Part shown: positions 1 through 7,877 of the stretch, in pieces
Layout: each line of letters opens with the position of its first letter
Position numbering within the stretch: the first letter of the stretch is position 1
Assembly: GCF_024400215.1 (NCBI RefSeq)
Contig: NZ_CP053748.1
Span: 806,001 to 870,000, forward strand
DNA from: Massilia sp. erpn
GTDB taxonomy: Bacteria > Pseudomonadota > Gammaproteobacteria > Burkholderiales > Burkholderiaceae_D
DNA length: 64,000 bases
Direction of reading: 5' to 3'
Notes under the pieces: model-generated
Told to the model about the DNA's origin: nothing
Database searches by the model: none
Seen by the model: only the letters and a program-made list of their open reading frames with translations
Translations under genes and position numbers: made by a program

Positions 1-612
1 AGCCAGGTCGAAGCTGTACAGGCGCCGGTCGCGCAGCACCCAGGTCTTGCGCGTGGCGTTGTCCAGCAGGCGCTGGTCGTGCGAAACGAGGATGAAGGCG
101 CCGCGCCAGCGCGACAGGAATTGCTCCAGCCACAGCAGCGACGGCAGATCGAGGTGGTTGCTTGGTTCATCTAACAGCAGCACGTTCGGCTCGTGCAGCA
201 GGGCGCGCGCCAGCAGCAGGCGCGTATGCTGACCACCGGACAGGGATTTGACCGGCAGCTGCGCCGTGGCGCCGCTGATGCCCAGCTCCTCCAGCAGGCT
301 GTCGATGCGCCACTGCTGCTCCGGCGCGTCGGCCAGCGCGGCTTGCAGGGCTTGATACAGGCTCAGCTCCGCCATTTCCGGCGGCAGATGCTGCTCGACA
401 TGCTGCAGGCGGCAGGCGCGCGCCATGTGGATCAGGCCCGCGCTGGCTTCGCGCGTGCCGGCCAAGAGGCCAAGCAAGGTGCTTTTGCCGCAGCCGTTAT
501 GGCCCACGAGGCCGATGCGGTCGCCCTGGCTGAGGGTAAAGGAAAGGTCTTGGAACAGCAAACCATGGTTCGCGTCCAGTTGCAGTGCATTGGTAGAGAT
601 AAGGGTAGTCAT
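1..612 (-). CDS. ABC-F family ATPase, 5' part (truncated by window edge)
   Basis: The first 204 codons are present; the rest lies beyond the left edge. The protein begins MTTLISTNALQLDANHG and shows a Walker A motif GHNGCGKST (residues 37-45), an ABC signature LSGGQ, a Walker B LLLDEPSNHLD and an H-loop SHD. No membrane segment precedes the ATPase domain, which is the mark of ABC-F proteins: soluble tandem ATPases that act on the ribosome in translation rescue or antibiotic protection. The start is weakly supported, with only AAGAG before ATG. An in-frame ATG ten codons upstream lies inside a GGATG/CATCC hairpin and has no ribosome site. A short ORF lies upstream (716-805). The subfamily cannot be decided without the second half. 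Confidence 0.9.
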   Translation of the reverse strand, partial: MTTLISTNALQLDANHGLLFQDLSFTLSQGDRIGLVGHNGCGKSTLLGLLAGTREASAGLIHMARACRLQHVEQHLPPEMAELSLYQALQAALADAPEQQWRIDSLLEELGISGATAQLPVKSLSGGQHTRLLLARALLHEPNVLLLDEPSNHLDLPSLLWLEQFLSRWRGAFILVSHDQRLLDNATRKTWVLRDRRLYSFDLA

Positions 613-715
613 TGCTCTTGTCTTTCGTCGGGATGCAAGCATCCGCGTTAACAGGAGCGCTAACGATACGAGCCGTGAACTGACTCTATGGAAGGGAGTA
701 AAGCTCTTGGCCTTG

Positions 716-805
716 TTATCGCAGCGCGATGGAACGAGGGCAAGAGCGGCTCAGTGTGGAAAACTGGCGCGCGCTGAACAGAGCAGCAAGCGGGTTATGA
801 CTCAT
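716..805 (-). CDS. possible 29-residue leader peptide upstream of the ABC-F gene
   Basis: A 29-codon ORF, MSHNPLAALFSARQFSTL..., ends in TAA. It is preceded by an essentially perfect Shine-Dalgarno AAGGAGGT five bases before its ATG, much stronger than that of the ABC-F gene 103 bases downstream. It starts 45 bases after the ZIP gene stop on the same strand. Between it and the ABC-F gene lies a short hairpin (GGATGC/GCATCC) next to the ABC-F start. Several ABC-F resistance genes are known to be controlled by translated leaders; that this is one is inference. It could also be a small protein or a chance ORF. Confidence 0.4.
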   Translation of the reverse strand: MSHNPLAALFSARQFSTLSRSCPRSIALR

Positions 806-850
806 TTTTTACCTCCTTTCTTTTCTGTGCAAACCGATACAGCTTGCGGG

Positions 851-1627
851 TTAATGGCGGTGCGCCGTCAGGAACAGCACGATGCACACGCCCAGGGCGA
901 TCAGCAGCACCTGGGGAATCGTTTCGCGCAGGGTGGCGCGGCGCTGCATCTGCGGCATCAGGTCGCTGACGGCGATATAGATAAACCCGGACGACGCGAA
1001 CACCAGCACATACGGTATCAGATTGCTGGCGCGGTCCAGGGTATAGTAGCCCAGCAGGCCGCCGGCCACGGCCAGCAAGCTGCATAAGAGGTTGTACACA
1101 TAGGCGCGCGCGCGCGAGAAGCCCGCGTTCAGCAACACGATGAAGTCGCCGATCTCCTGCGGAATCTCGTGCGCGATGATGGCCAGGCCGGTGACGATGC
1201 CCAGGCCCGGATCGGCCAGGAAGGCGGCGGCGATCAGGATGCCATCGGTGAAATTGTGCATGCCGTCGCCGACCAGGATCATCCAGCCCGCTTTGCCGGC
1301 TTCGCGCTTGTCGTGGCCATGGGCGTGGTGGTGGCCGTCGTGCTCATGGTGGTGCGAGTGGCGCAGGATGGCCAGTTTTTCCAGCATGAAGAAGGCCAGC
1401 AGGCCGCCCAGCAGGGTGGCGAACAGGGTGTGCGTATCGGCGCCGGATTCAAAGGCTTCGGGCAGGGCGTGCAGCAGGGACGTGGACAGCATGATGCCAA
1501 CCGACAGGCTGACCATGCGCTCGACGACCTTGGACAGCAGCGTAAACGAGAAGATCGCCGCTGCCGAAATGCTGACTACGCCGGCGATGGTGGTCGCCAG
1601 CAGAATGGAAATAAGAGTTGGATCGAT
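851..1627 (-). CDS. ZIP family divalent metal transporter
   Basis: Integral membrane metal-ion uptake permease of the ZIP family. A His-rich cytoplasmic loop (HSHHHEHDGHHHAHGHD) is followed by the conserved HNFTDG and HEIPQEIGD motifs of the metal-binding helices IV and V. The first ATG in frame is at 1516, but it falls after the first helix. The 37 codons upstream encode a convincing ZIP helix I (ISILLATTIAGVVSISAAAI). No ATG, GTG or TTG occurs between the in-frame stop and that helix. AGAGG lies seven bases before an ATC codon at 1627, which I take as the probable start; this gives 258 residues, normal for the family. The neighbour downstream is the leader/ABC-F pair, 45 bases away. Confidence 0.85.
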   Translation of the reverse strand: MDPTLISILLATTIAGVVSISAAAIFSFTLLSKVVERMVSLSVGIMLSTSLLHALPEAFESGADTHTLFATLLGGLLAFFMLEKLAILRHSHHHEHDGHHHAHGHDKREAGKAGWMILVGDGMHNFTDGILIAAAFLADPGLGIVTGLAIIAHEIPQEIGDFIVLLNAGFSRARAYVYNLLCSLLAVAGGLLGYYTLDRASNLIPYVLVFASSGFIYIAVSDLMPQMQRRATLRETIPQVLLIALGVCIVLFLTAHRH

Positions 1628-1729
1628 TTTGGAACCTCTTTGCCTTGCCCACCGCCTTGAACCCTAAAAAGCGGCGTAAACCGGACATTGTAACTCCCTG
1701 CCCGGTTTCCTGCTCATTCAGCCCATACT

Positions 1730-2605
1730 TCAGGCCACGCCATTGGCCTTGAACCAGGCCAGCGTGCGCTTCCAGCCGTCCTTCGCATCCGCCGCCACAT
1801 AGCTGGGCCGGTAGTCGGCATGGAAGGCGTGGCCGGCGTCCGGATACACCACAAACACGGACTTGCTGCTGCCCTTGGCCAGCGCCGCCTTCATCTGCTC
1901 AATGGTTTCCAGCGGAATGCCCTGGTCCTTGGCGCCATACAGGCCAAGGATATTCGCTTTTATGCTCGCGGCCACGTCGACCGGATGCCTGGGATAGACG
2001 GCGTGGGTTTCCCCAGTCAGCCGCCCGTACCAGGCCACGCCGGCCTTGATTTTAGGATTGTGCGCCGCATACATCCAGGTGATGCGACCGCCCCAGCAAA
2101 AGCCCGTGATGGCCAGGCGATTGGTATCGCCGCCATTCTTCCCGGCCCACTCCACCACCGCATCCAGATCGGCGAAGACTTCGCTGTCCGGCGTTTTGGC
2201 GATGATGTTCTTGATCAGGTCCGCCACGTTCGGCGCGTTCTTCACGTCGCCATGGCGCACGAACAGCTCGGGCGCCAGCGCCAAATAGCCTTCCTTGGCA
2301 AAGCGGCGCGCCACGTCGGCAATATGCTCATGCACGCCGAAGATTTCGGAAACCACCAGCACCACCGGCAGACCGGTCTTGCCTGCAGGCTGGGCACGGT
2401 ACACCGGCACCTCCGTCCCCGCCACTTTGACGGTAATGACGCCGGTCTCCAATCCCGCGCCGTCGGTCTTGATCACGTTCTGCGCCACCACCGGTAGCGC
2501 AGCCGCGGCGAAACCCGTGCCGACCGCCGCCTTGATGAAATCGCGCCGATCCATGCCTTCGGCCTCGCCGATCAGGCTTTGCGCGTCCTGATGAAAATCG
2601 TTCAT
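1730..2605 (-). CDS. dienelactone hydrolase family protein with Tat signal
   Basis: An alpha/beta hydrolase of the dienelactone hydrolase family, 291 residues, probably exported. The N-terminus holds a twin-arginine motif (RRDFIK at about 20-25) and a hydrophobic alanine-rich stretch ending before VVAQ. The nucleophile elbow is GFCWGG, with Cys as expected for dienelactone hydrolases; a DAGHAF motif near the C-terminus supplies the His. The start at 2605 is chosen because GAGGAGGG lies about nine bases upstream; an ATG six codons earlier has no such site. Substrate is unknown. Family members cleave lactones or act as carboxymethylenebutenolidases. Confidence 0.88.
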   Translation of the reverse strand: MNDFHQDAQSLIGEAEGMDRRDFIKAAVGTGFAAAALPVVAQNVIKTDGAGLETGVITVKVAGTEVPVYRAQPAGKTGLPVVLVVSEIFGVHEHIADVARRFAKEGYLALAPELFVRHGDVKNAPNVADLIKNIIAKTPDSEVFADLDAVVEWAGKNGGDTNRLAITGFCWGGRITWMYAAHNPKIKAGVAWYGRLTGETHAVYPRHPVDVAASIKANILGLYGAKDQGIPLETIEQMKAALAKGSSKSVFVVYPDAGHAFHADYRPSYVAADAKDGWKRTLAWFKANGVA

Positions 2606-2645
2606 TCCCACTTCCCTCCTCATGAGCGAAACAGAATATTAAAAA

Positions 2646-5405
2646 TCAGTGCGCCTCGTCCCAGTTGCGGCCCACGCCCACTTCGGCCAGCAACGGCACC
2701 TTCAGCTCGGCCACGCCGGCCATCAGCTGCGGCAGCTTTTCCTTGACCAGGGCCAGTTCCGCGTCCGGCACTTCCAGCACAAGTTCATCGTGCACCTGCA
2801 TGATCATGCGCGTCTTCAAGCCTTCTTTTTCCAGCCAGCCCTGCACCGCGATCATGGCCAGCTTGATCAGGTCCGCCGCCGTCCCCTGCATCGGCGCATT
2901 GATCGCCGCGCGTTCGGCCGCCTGGCGGCGCGGACCATTCGGCGAATTGATCTCGGGCAGCCACAGGCGGCGGCCGAAGACGGTTTCCACATAGCCTTTG
3001 GCCTTGGCTTGCAGGCGCGTGTCGTCCATATACTGCTTCACGCCGGAGAAGCGGGCGAAGTAGCGGTCGATATAGTTTTGCGCGGCAGCGCGGTCAATGC
3101 CCAGGTTCGAGGCCAGGCCGAAGGCGCTCATGCCGTAGATCAGGCCAAAGTTGATCACCTTGGCGTAGCGGCGCTGCTCGGCCTGCACCTCGGCCGGTGC
3201 GATGCCGAAGATTTCGGCGGCCGTGGCGCGGTGGATATCCTCCCCTTCCGCGAAGGCGCGCAGCATCGCTTCGTCGCCCGAGATATGGGCCATGATGCGC
3301 AGCTCGATCTGCGAATAGTCGGCCGAGACAATATGGCTGCCGGCGGGCGCCACAAAGGCTTCGCGGATGCGACGGCCTTCGGCGGTGCGGATCGGGATGT
3401 TCTGCAGGTTCGGATCGTTGGACGCCAGGCGGCCCGTCACCGCCACTGCCTGCGCATAGTTGGTATGCACGCGGCCCGTGGCGGCGTTGATCATCTTCGG
3501 CAGCTTGTCGGTATAGGTCGACTTGAGCTTGGCCATGCCGCGGTATTCCAGCAGGATTTTCGGCAGCGGATAGTCTTCGGCCAGCTTTTGCAGCACTTCC
3601 TCGTCGGTGGATGGCGCGCCGCTCGGGGTCTTTTTCACCACCGGCAGTTTCAGCTTCTGGAAGAAGATTTCGCCGATCTGCTTGGGCGAACCCAGATTGA
3701 AAGGCTGTTCGGCCAGTTCATACGCCTTCTGCTCCAGTTCCTGGATGCGCTTACCCAGCTCCAGCGACTGCGTATCCAGCAGGGCGGCGTCGATCAGCAC
3801 GCCGTTGCGCTCGATCTTCTGCAGCACCACGGCGGTCGGCAGTTCGATGCTGTTGTAGACGCGGGTCAGGCCTTCGTCCACCGTGACCTGGCCGTGCATG
3901 GCCTGGTGCAGACGCAGCGTGATGTCGGCGTCTTCGGCCGCGTATTCGGTGGCGCGCGCGATCTCGACCTGGTCGAAGCCGATCTGGCTGGCGCCCTTGC
4001 CGCACACTTCCTCGAAAGCGATGGTCTTGTGGTTCAGGTGGCGCATGGCCAGGCTGTCCATATCGTGCGTGCGGTGCGATTCGAAAACGTAGGATTGCAG
4101 CAGGGTGTCATGCACGATGCCACGCAGCTGCACGCCGTGGTTGGCGAAGATGTGCGCGTCGTATTTCAGGTTCTGGCCCAGCTTGGCCTTGGTGCTGTCT
4201 TCCAGCCATGGCTTCAGCTTGGACAGCACCAGCTCGCGCGACAGCTGCTCCGGCACGCCGGCATAGGCATGCGCCATCGGGATATAGCAGGCGTGGCCCG
4301 GCTCGATGCACAGGGAAATGCCCACCATCTGCGCCGTCATCGGCTCCAGCGAGGTGGTTTCGGTATCGACAGCGGTCAGTTCCGCCTGGCCGATACGCGC
4401 AATCCATTCGTCGAGCTGGGCTTCGGTCAGCACGGTTTCATAATTGATGCTGGCCGGCGCCACGGCGGCAGCGAACATATCGCCTGTCGTGCCTTCGGGC
4501 GCGGCGGCGGCCGGCGAGGCGACGGCGCCTGGCGCGGCCGGCGTCATGGCGCCCAGTTCGCGCAGCAGGGTCTTGAAGCCGTATTTGCTGAAGAAGGCCA
4601 GCAGCAGTTCGCGGTCCTCGCTCTTGGCGATCAGCGATTCCGAGATCGACATCATATGCTGGCTCAGATCGCAGTCGGTCTTCACCGTGATCAGCTCACG
4701 GCCGCGCGGCAGCCATTCCAGCGCCTCGCGCAGATTGCCGCCGACCGCGCCGCCGATCTGGTCGGCGTTCGTCATCACGCCATCCAGGCTGTCGTACAGG
4801 CCAAGCCACTTGAGCGCCGTTTTCGGGCCGCACTTGTTCACGCCGGGCACGTTGTCGACGGTGTCGCCGATCAGGGTCAGGTAGTCGATGATGCGGTTGG
4901 GCGGCACGCCGAACTTGGCCAGCACGCCCGCTTCGTCCAGCTTCTCGTTGGTCATGGTGTTGATCAGCATGACCTTGGGCGTAACCAGCTGGGCCAGATC
5001 CTTGTCGCCGGTGGAGATGATGACGTCCATGCCGGCCTTTTCCGCCTCCACCGACAGCGTGCCGATCACGTCGTCGGCCTCCACGCCTTCCACCATCAGG
5101 ATCGGCCAGCCCATGGCGCGCACCGCCTCGTGGATCGGTTCGATCTGCAAAGCCAGGTCGGACGGCATCGAGGCGCGTGTCGCCTTGTACTCGGGGTACA
5201 GATCGTCGCGGAAGGTCTTGCCCTTGGCGTCGAAGACGCAAGCGATATAGGCGGCAGGGAAGTCGGCGCGCAGGCGGCGCAGCATATTGACCATGCCGTG
5301 CATGGCGCCGGTCGGATAGCCGTCGGCGCTGCGCAGGTCGGGCAGCGCGTGAAAAGCGCGGTAAAGATAGCTGGAACCGTCAACCAGCAACAGGGTCTTT
5401 TGCAT
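2646..5405 (-). CDS. polA: DNA polymerase I
   Basis: Replication and repair polymerase, 919 residues, normal length. The N-terminal third is the 5'-3' exonuclease (LLVDGSSYLYRAFHAL at the start, GDKDLAQL, GDTVDNVPG). A 3'-5' exonuclease domain follows an alanine-rich linker at about 290-310 and retains the acidic DTET motif, so proofreading should be active. The polymerase domain has motif A (DYSQIELR), the O-helix region (RRYAKVINFGLIYGMS) and motif C (QVHDELVLE). It removes RNA primers and fills gaps. It is transcribed away from the DUF2782-thrB-uvrD group across a 256-base divergent region. Confidence 0.98.
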   Translation of the reverse strand: MQKTLLLVDGSSYLYRAFHALPDLRSADGYPTGAMHGMVNMLRRLRADFPAAYIACVFDAKGKTFRDDLYPEYKATRASMPSDLALQIEPIHEAVRAMGWPILMVEGVEADDVIGTLSVEAEKAGMDVIISTGDKDLAQLVTPKVMLINTMTNEKLDEAGVLAKFGVPPNRIIDYLTLIGDTVDNVPGVNKCGPKTALKWLGLYDSLDGVMTNADQIGGAVGGNLREALEWLPRGRELITVKTDCDLSQHMMSISESLIAKSEDRELLLAFFSKYGFKTLLRELGAMTPAAPGAVASPAAAAPEGTTGDMFAAAVAPASINYETVLTEAQLDEWIARIGQAELTAVDTETTSLEPMTAQMVGISLCIEPGHACYIPMAHAYAGVPEQLSRELVLSKLKPWLEDSTKAKLGQNLKYDAHIFANHGVQLRGIVHDTLLQSYVFESHRTHDMDSLAMRHLNHKTIAFEEVCGKGASQIGFDQVEIARATEYAAEDADITLRLHQAMHGQVTVDEGLTRVYNSIELPTAVVLQKIERNGVLIDAALLDTQSLELGKRIQELEQKAYELAEQPFNLGSPKQIGEIFFQKLKLPVVKKTPSGAPSTDEEVLQKLAEDYPLPKILLEYRGMAKLKSTYTDKLPKMINAATGRVHTNYAQAVAVTGRLASNDPNLQNIPIRTAEGRRIREAFVAPAGSHIVSADYSQIELRIMAHISGDEAMLRAFAEGEDIHRATAAEIFGIAPAEVQAEQRRYAKVINFGLIYGMSAFGLASNLGIDRAAAQNYIDRYFARFSGVKQYMDDTRLQAKAKGYVETVFGRRLWLPEINSPNGPRRQAAERAAINAPMQGTAADLIKLAMIAVQGWLEKEGLKTRMIMQVHDELVLEVPDAELALVKEKLPQLMAGVAELKVPLLAEVGVGRNWDEAH

Positions 5406-5661
5406 AAATGGCTATGAAGTTGGGCAGGCCGCGCGAGCGCGCGTCCGGCACGGAATGCGGTGAGTGCTGCATTATCGCAGAGTTTTGCCCCGGACCTGAA
5501 CGCCGGGGCAATCTTCGCCAAAAGACAACAATGCCGTATTGGCATGGACAGCCGGCCCACACCCGGCCGCGTTTTTGCGCTTTTAAAACAGCTAAGCGTG
5601 TCTGTTTGTTACAATGGCCTCTATATAAGAATCCATGCGTTTCCCTTGAGGACTTGTCATC
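5406..5661. other. divergent intergenic region polA / DUF2782
   Basis: 256 bases without a convincing gene. A TACAAT hexamer at 5610-5615 could be the -10 element for the rightward genes, but no good -35 lies 16-18 bases before it. A tiny ATG-CGT-TTC-CCT-TGA ORF lies just before the DUF2782 ribosome site (TGAGGA). No repeat or RNA structure was recognised. Confidence 0.4.
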
Positions 5662-6081
5662 ATGCGTACTTCGAATATCTGCTCCCTCCTGTTCATTGCC
5701 CTGCTGGGCCATGCCGCCATTGCTTCCGCCCAGACGACGCCGAGCCAGGCGCCGCCCAAGCTGGAAAAAATCGAGGAGGTGGATAATCCGGTCACGGTGA
5801 CGGCCAACCCGGGCAACGAAAAGAAAATCACGGAAAAACGTGAAGGCGGCCGCGTGACCGAAGCCAAGGTCAAAAGCGGCAAGAGCAGCTATACCCTGAA
5901 ACCGAATACCCCGGTGGGCACGGCTCTGCCAGGCGATCTTGCGGGACGCGAATCACGCGGCGCGCAATGGACCGTCATGGAGTTCGATGTGGCCAAGAAG
6001 AAGAAACAACGCAGCGAGGACCGCGCCAACGCCCCCGATGAGGCACCGGCGCCGCCTCCGCCGCCTCCGGCCACCCGCTGA
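5662..6081 (+). CDS. DUF2782 family small exported protein
   Basis: 139 residues with a signal peptide ([23 protein letters not shown], cleavage likely after the second ASA), a compact central domain, and a low-complexity tail rich in Lys then Pro ([11 protein letters not shown]). The central part ([18 protein letters not shown], then YTLKP) fits DUF2782, a small periplasmic family that in Burkholderiales commonly sits between polA and thrB. Function is unknown. It is the first gene of a rightward group and is followed by a short GC hairpin and then thrB. Confidence 0.75.
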   Translation: MRTSNICSLLFIALLGHAAIASAQTTPSQAPPKLEKIEEVDNPVTVTANPGNEKKITEKREGGRVTEAKVKSGKSSYTLKPNTPVGTALPGDLAGRESRGAQWTVMEFDVAKKKKQRSEDRANAPDEAPAPPPPPPATR

Positions 6082-6086
6082 GCAGG

Positions 6087-6106
6087 GCCCGGCCACGCCG
6101 GGCTTT
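6087..6106 (+). terminator. weak hairpin after DUF2782 gene
   Basis: GCCCGGC, loop CAC, GCCGGGC, then TTT. Seven GC pairs but only three Ts, so it is probably a partial terminator or mRNA-end stabiliser ahead of thrB. Confidence 0.4.
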
Positions 6107-6137
6107 GCCTAACCCTTGCATACTAATCTGGTTTCCC

Positions 6138-7094
6138 ATGGCAGTTTTTACCCCGGTCAGTCTGGATGATGTCGACCAGTGGATCACGCAATTCCCCCTC
6201 GGCCAAGCAACTGCGCTGAAAGGCATTGCCTCCGGCATCGAAAATAGCAACTTCTTCCTGAGTACCGAAGCGGGCGAATATGTGCTCACCATCTTCGAGA
6301 ACCTGAGTTTCGAACAACTGCCCTTTTACCTGCAACTGATGCGCCACCTGGCGCAGCACGGCGTGCTGGTGCCCGCCCCGGTTGCCAACGACCAGGGTGA
6401 ATTGTGCGTGGCCCTGCACGGCAAACCCACCAGCATCGTCAGCAAGCTGGAAGGCCACTCCCAACTGGCCCCGCAGCCGCTGCACTGCGCCGCCGTCGGC
6501 GCCATGCTGGCCAAAATGCATCTGGCCGGACGCGACTTCCCGCTGCAGCAGCCGAATCTGCGCGGCCTGTCCTGGTGGCGCGAGACCGCGCCGCAGCTGC
6601 TGCCCGTGATCAGCACGGCCGAAGCCAGCCTGCTGCGCGACGAAATGCAGTTCCAGGAAGCGTTTGCCGCCAGCGCCACCTATGCGCAGCTGCAAGCCGG
6701 TCCGGTGCATGCTGACCTGTTCCGCAACAACGTGATGTTCGACGGCGAACGCCTGACCGGCTTCTTCGATTTTTATTTTGCAGGCTGCGACACCTGGCTG
6801 TTCGACGTCGCCGTCACCGTCAACGACTGGTGCATCGACCTTGATAGCGGCGTGCTCGATGCCGCGCGCGTGCGCGCCATGCTGGACGCCTATCACGCCG
6901 TACGTCCATTCACGGCCGACGAGCAAGCCGCCTGGCAACCCCTGCTGCGCGCCGCCGCGCTGCGTTTCTGGTTGTCGCGCCTGTATGATCTACACCAGCC
7001 GCGCGAGGCGGAAATCCTGACCCCGCACGATCCGACCCATTTTGAACGCATTCTGCGCGAGCGGATTGCCACTCCCGCACCCCAACTTTATTAA
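6138..7094 (+). CDS. thrB: homoserine kinase (ThrB, APH-fold type)
   Basis: Phosphorylates L-homoserine for threonine synthesis. The 318-residue protein belongs to the aminoglycoside-phosphotransferase-like kinase fold used by betaproteobacteria and pseudomonads, not the GHMP ThrB of E. coli. It shows the N-terminal lobe ([22 protein letters not shown]), the catalytic loop [14 protein letters not shown] (HxDxxxxN) and the metal-binding [12 protein letters not shown]-initiated extension to 6105 is possible, but [12 protein letters not shown] is the family N-terminus, so 6138 is used. The next gene starts two bases after the stop. Confidence 0.95.
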   Translation: MAVFTPVSLDDVDQWITQFPLGQATALKGIASGIENSNFFLSTEAGEYVLTIFENLSFEQLPFYLQLMRHLAQHGVLVPAPVANDQGELCVALHGKPTSIVSKLEGHSQLAPQPLHCAAVGAMLAKMHLAGRDFPLQQPNLRGLSWWRETAPQLLPVISTAEASLLRDEMQFQEAFAASATYAQLQAGPVHADLFRNNVMFDGERLTGFFDFYFAGCDTWLFDVAVTVNDWCIDLDSGVLDAARVRAMLDAYHAVRPFTADEQAAWQPLLRAAALRFWLSRLYDLHQPREAEILTPHDPTHFERILRERIATPAPQLY

Positions 7095-7096
7095 AG

Positions 7097-7870
7097 ATGA
7101 CTAAACTGCCCGCACTCACCGGATGGCATTGGGTTAAAGACGGCTTCGCGCTGTTCCGCCAGCAACCCGGCGGCATGTTCATACCTTTCCTCGGCTATCT
7201 GCTGTGCCAGGTGGCCGTGCTGATCCTGCCCCAGCCTCTGGGACTGCTGGTGGCCCTGCTGCTGCCGGCCGTGTCGATCGGCTTCATGCAAGCCTGTGCC
7301 GACATCGAACAGGGCAAGCGCGTGCTGCCGGCCGTGATCCAGAGCGGCTTCCGCAAGCCAGCCTTCCCCAAGCTGGTGGTGCTGGGCGTGCTGCACCTGG
7401 TGGCCATCCTGATCGCCGTCATCGTCGTCTTCGCCACCAACGGCGAACTGGTGGACCAGCTGCGCAATGCCGATCCGGCCGCGCCGCAGATCCAGATGAG
7501 CAACGGCATGGCCGCCTCCATCCTGCTCGGCTTCGTGGTGTATATCCCGGCCGCCATGGGCCTGTTCTTCAGCGGCCCGCTGATTTACTGGAAGCAGATG
7601 TCGGTCGGGAAGGCCGTCTTCTTCAGCTTCTTCGCCGTGCTGCGCGCCTGGCGTCCCTGCATCGTCTTCCTGCTCAGCTGGGCCGGCATCGCCATGGTGG
7701 TCAGCCTGGTGCGCATCGCCCTGCTCGGCATGGGCACCCTCGGCGCCCTGCTGATGCAGATTCCCGTGATGATCGTGGCCCTGGTGCTGCAGTGTTCGCT
7801 CTACGTCAGCTACCGCCAGATCTTCGGCAGTCCGGCTGCGCCAGCGGAAGAAACGAGGCTCCCGGTATAA
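7097..7870 (+). CDS. BPSS1780-type inner membrane protein
   Basis: 257 residues with about six hydrophobic segments, including FLGYLLCQVAVLILPQPL, LVVLGVLHLVAILIAVIVVF, SILLGFVVYIPAAMGLFF and IVFLLSWAGIAMVVSL. It matches the BPSS1780 family of polytopic membrane proteins, function unknown, often placed between thrB and uvrD in Burkholderiales. It is translationally close to thrB (two-base gap). Its stop overlaps the probable -10 element of uvrD. Confidence 0.75.
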   Translation: MTKLPALTGWHWVKDGFALFRQQPGGMFIPFLGYLLCQVAVLILPQPLGLLVALLLPAVSIGFMQACADIEQGKRVLPAVIQSGFRKPAFPKLVVLGVLHLVAILIAVIVVFATNGELVDQLRNADPAAPQIQMSNGMAASILLGFVVYIPAAMGLFFSGPLIYWKQMSVGKAVFFSFFAVLRAWRPCIVFLLSWAGIAMVVSLVRIALLGMGTLGALLMQIPVMIVALVLQCSLYVSYRQIFGSPAAPAEETRLPV

Positions 7871-7871
7871 T
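7866..7871 (+). promoter_or_regulatory. -10 element TATAAT directly before uvrD
   Basis: A perfect TATAAT overlaps the stop of the membrane protein gene and ends six bases before the uvrD ATG. Transcription from it would begin at or next to the A of that ATG, giving a leaderless uvrD mRNA. No clear -35 is present at 17 bases, and no Shine-Dalgarno precedes uvrD. Confidence 0.5.
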
Positions 7872-7877
7872 CACGGG

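Noticed and set aside
1449..1688. 79-codon frame from ATG 1688 as the real start of the ZIP gene through a frameshift
   Set aside because: The frame is not membrane-like and the ZIP frame already encodes helix I with a ribosome site before ATC, so no frameshift is needed.
2649..5417. 922-codon open frame on the plus strand opposite polA
   Set aside because: A shadow of polA: in high-GC coding DNA the antisense frame stays open. The protein is His/Arg/Gln-rich with no domain, while polA motifs are complete.
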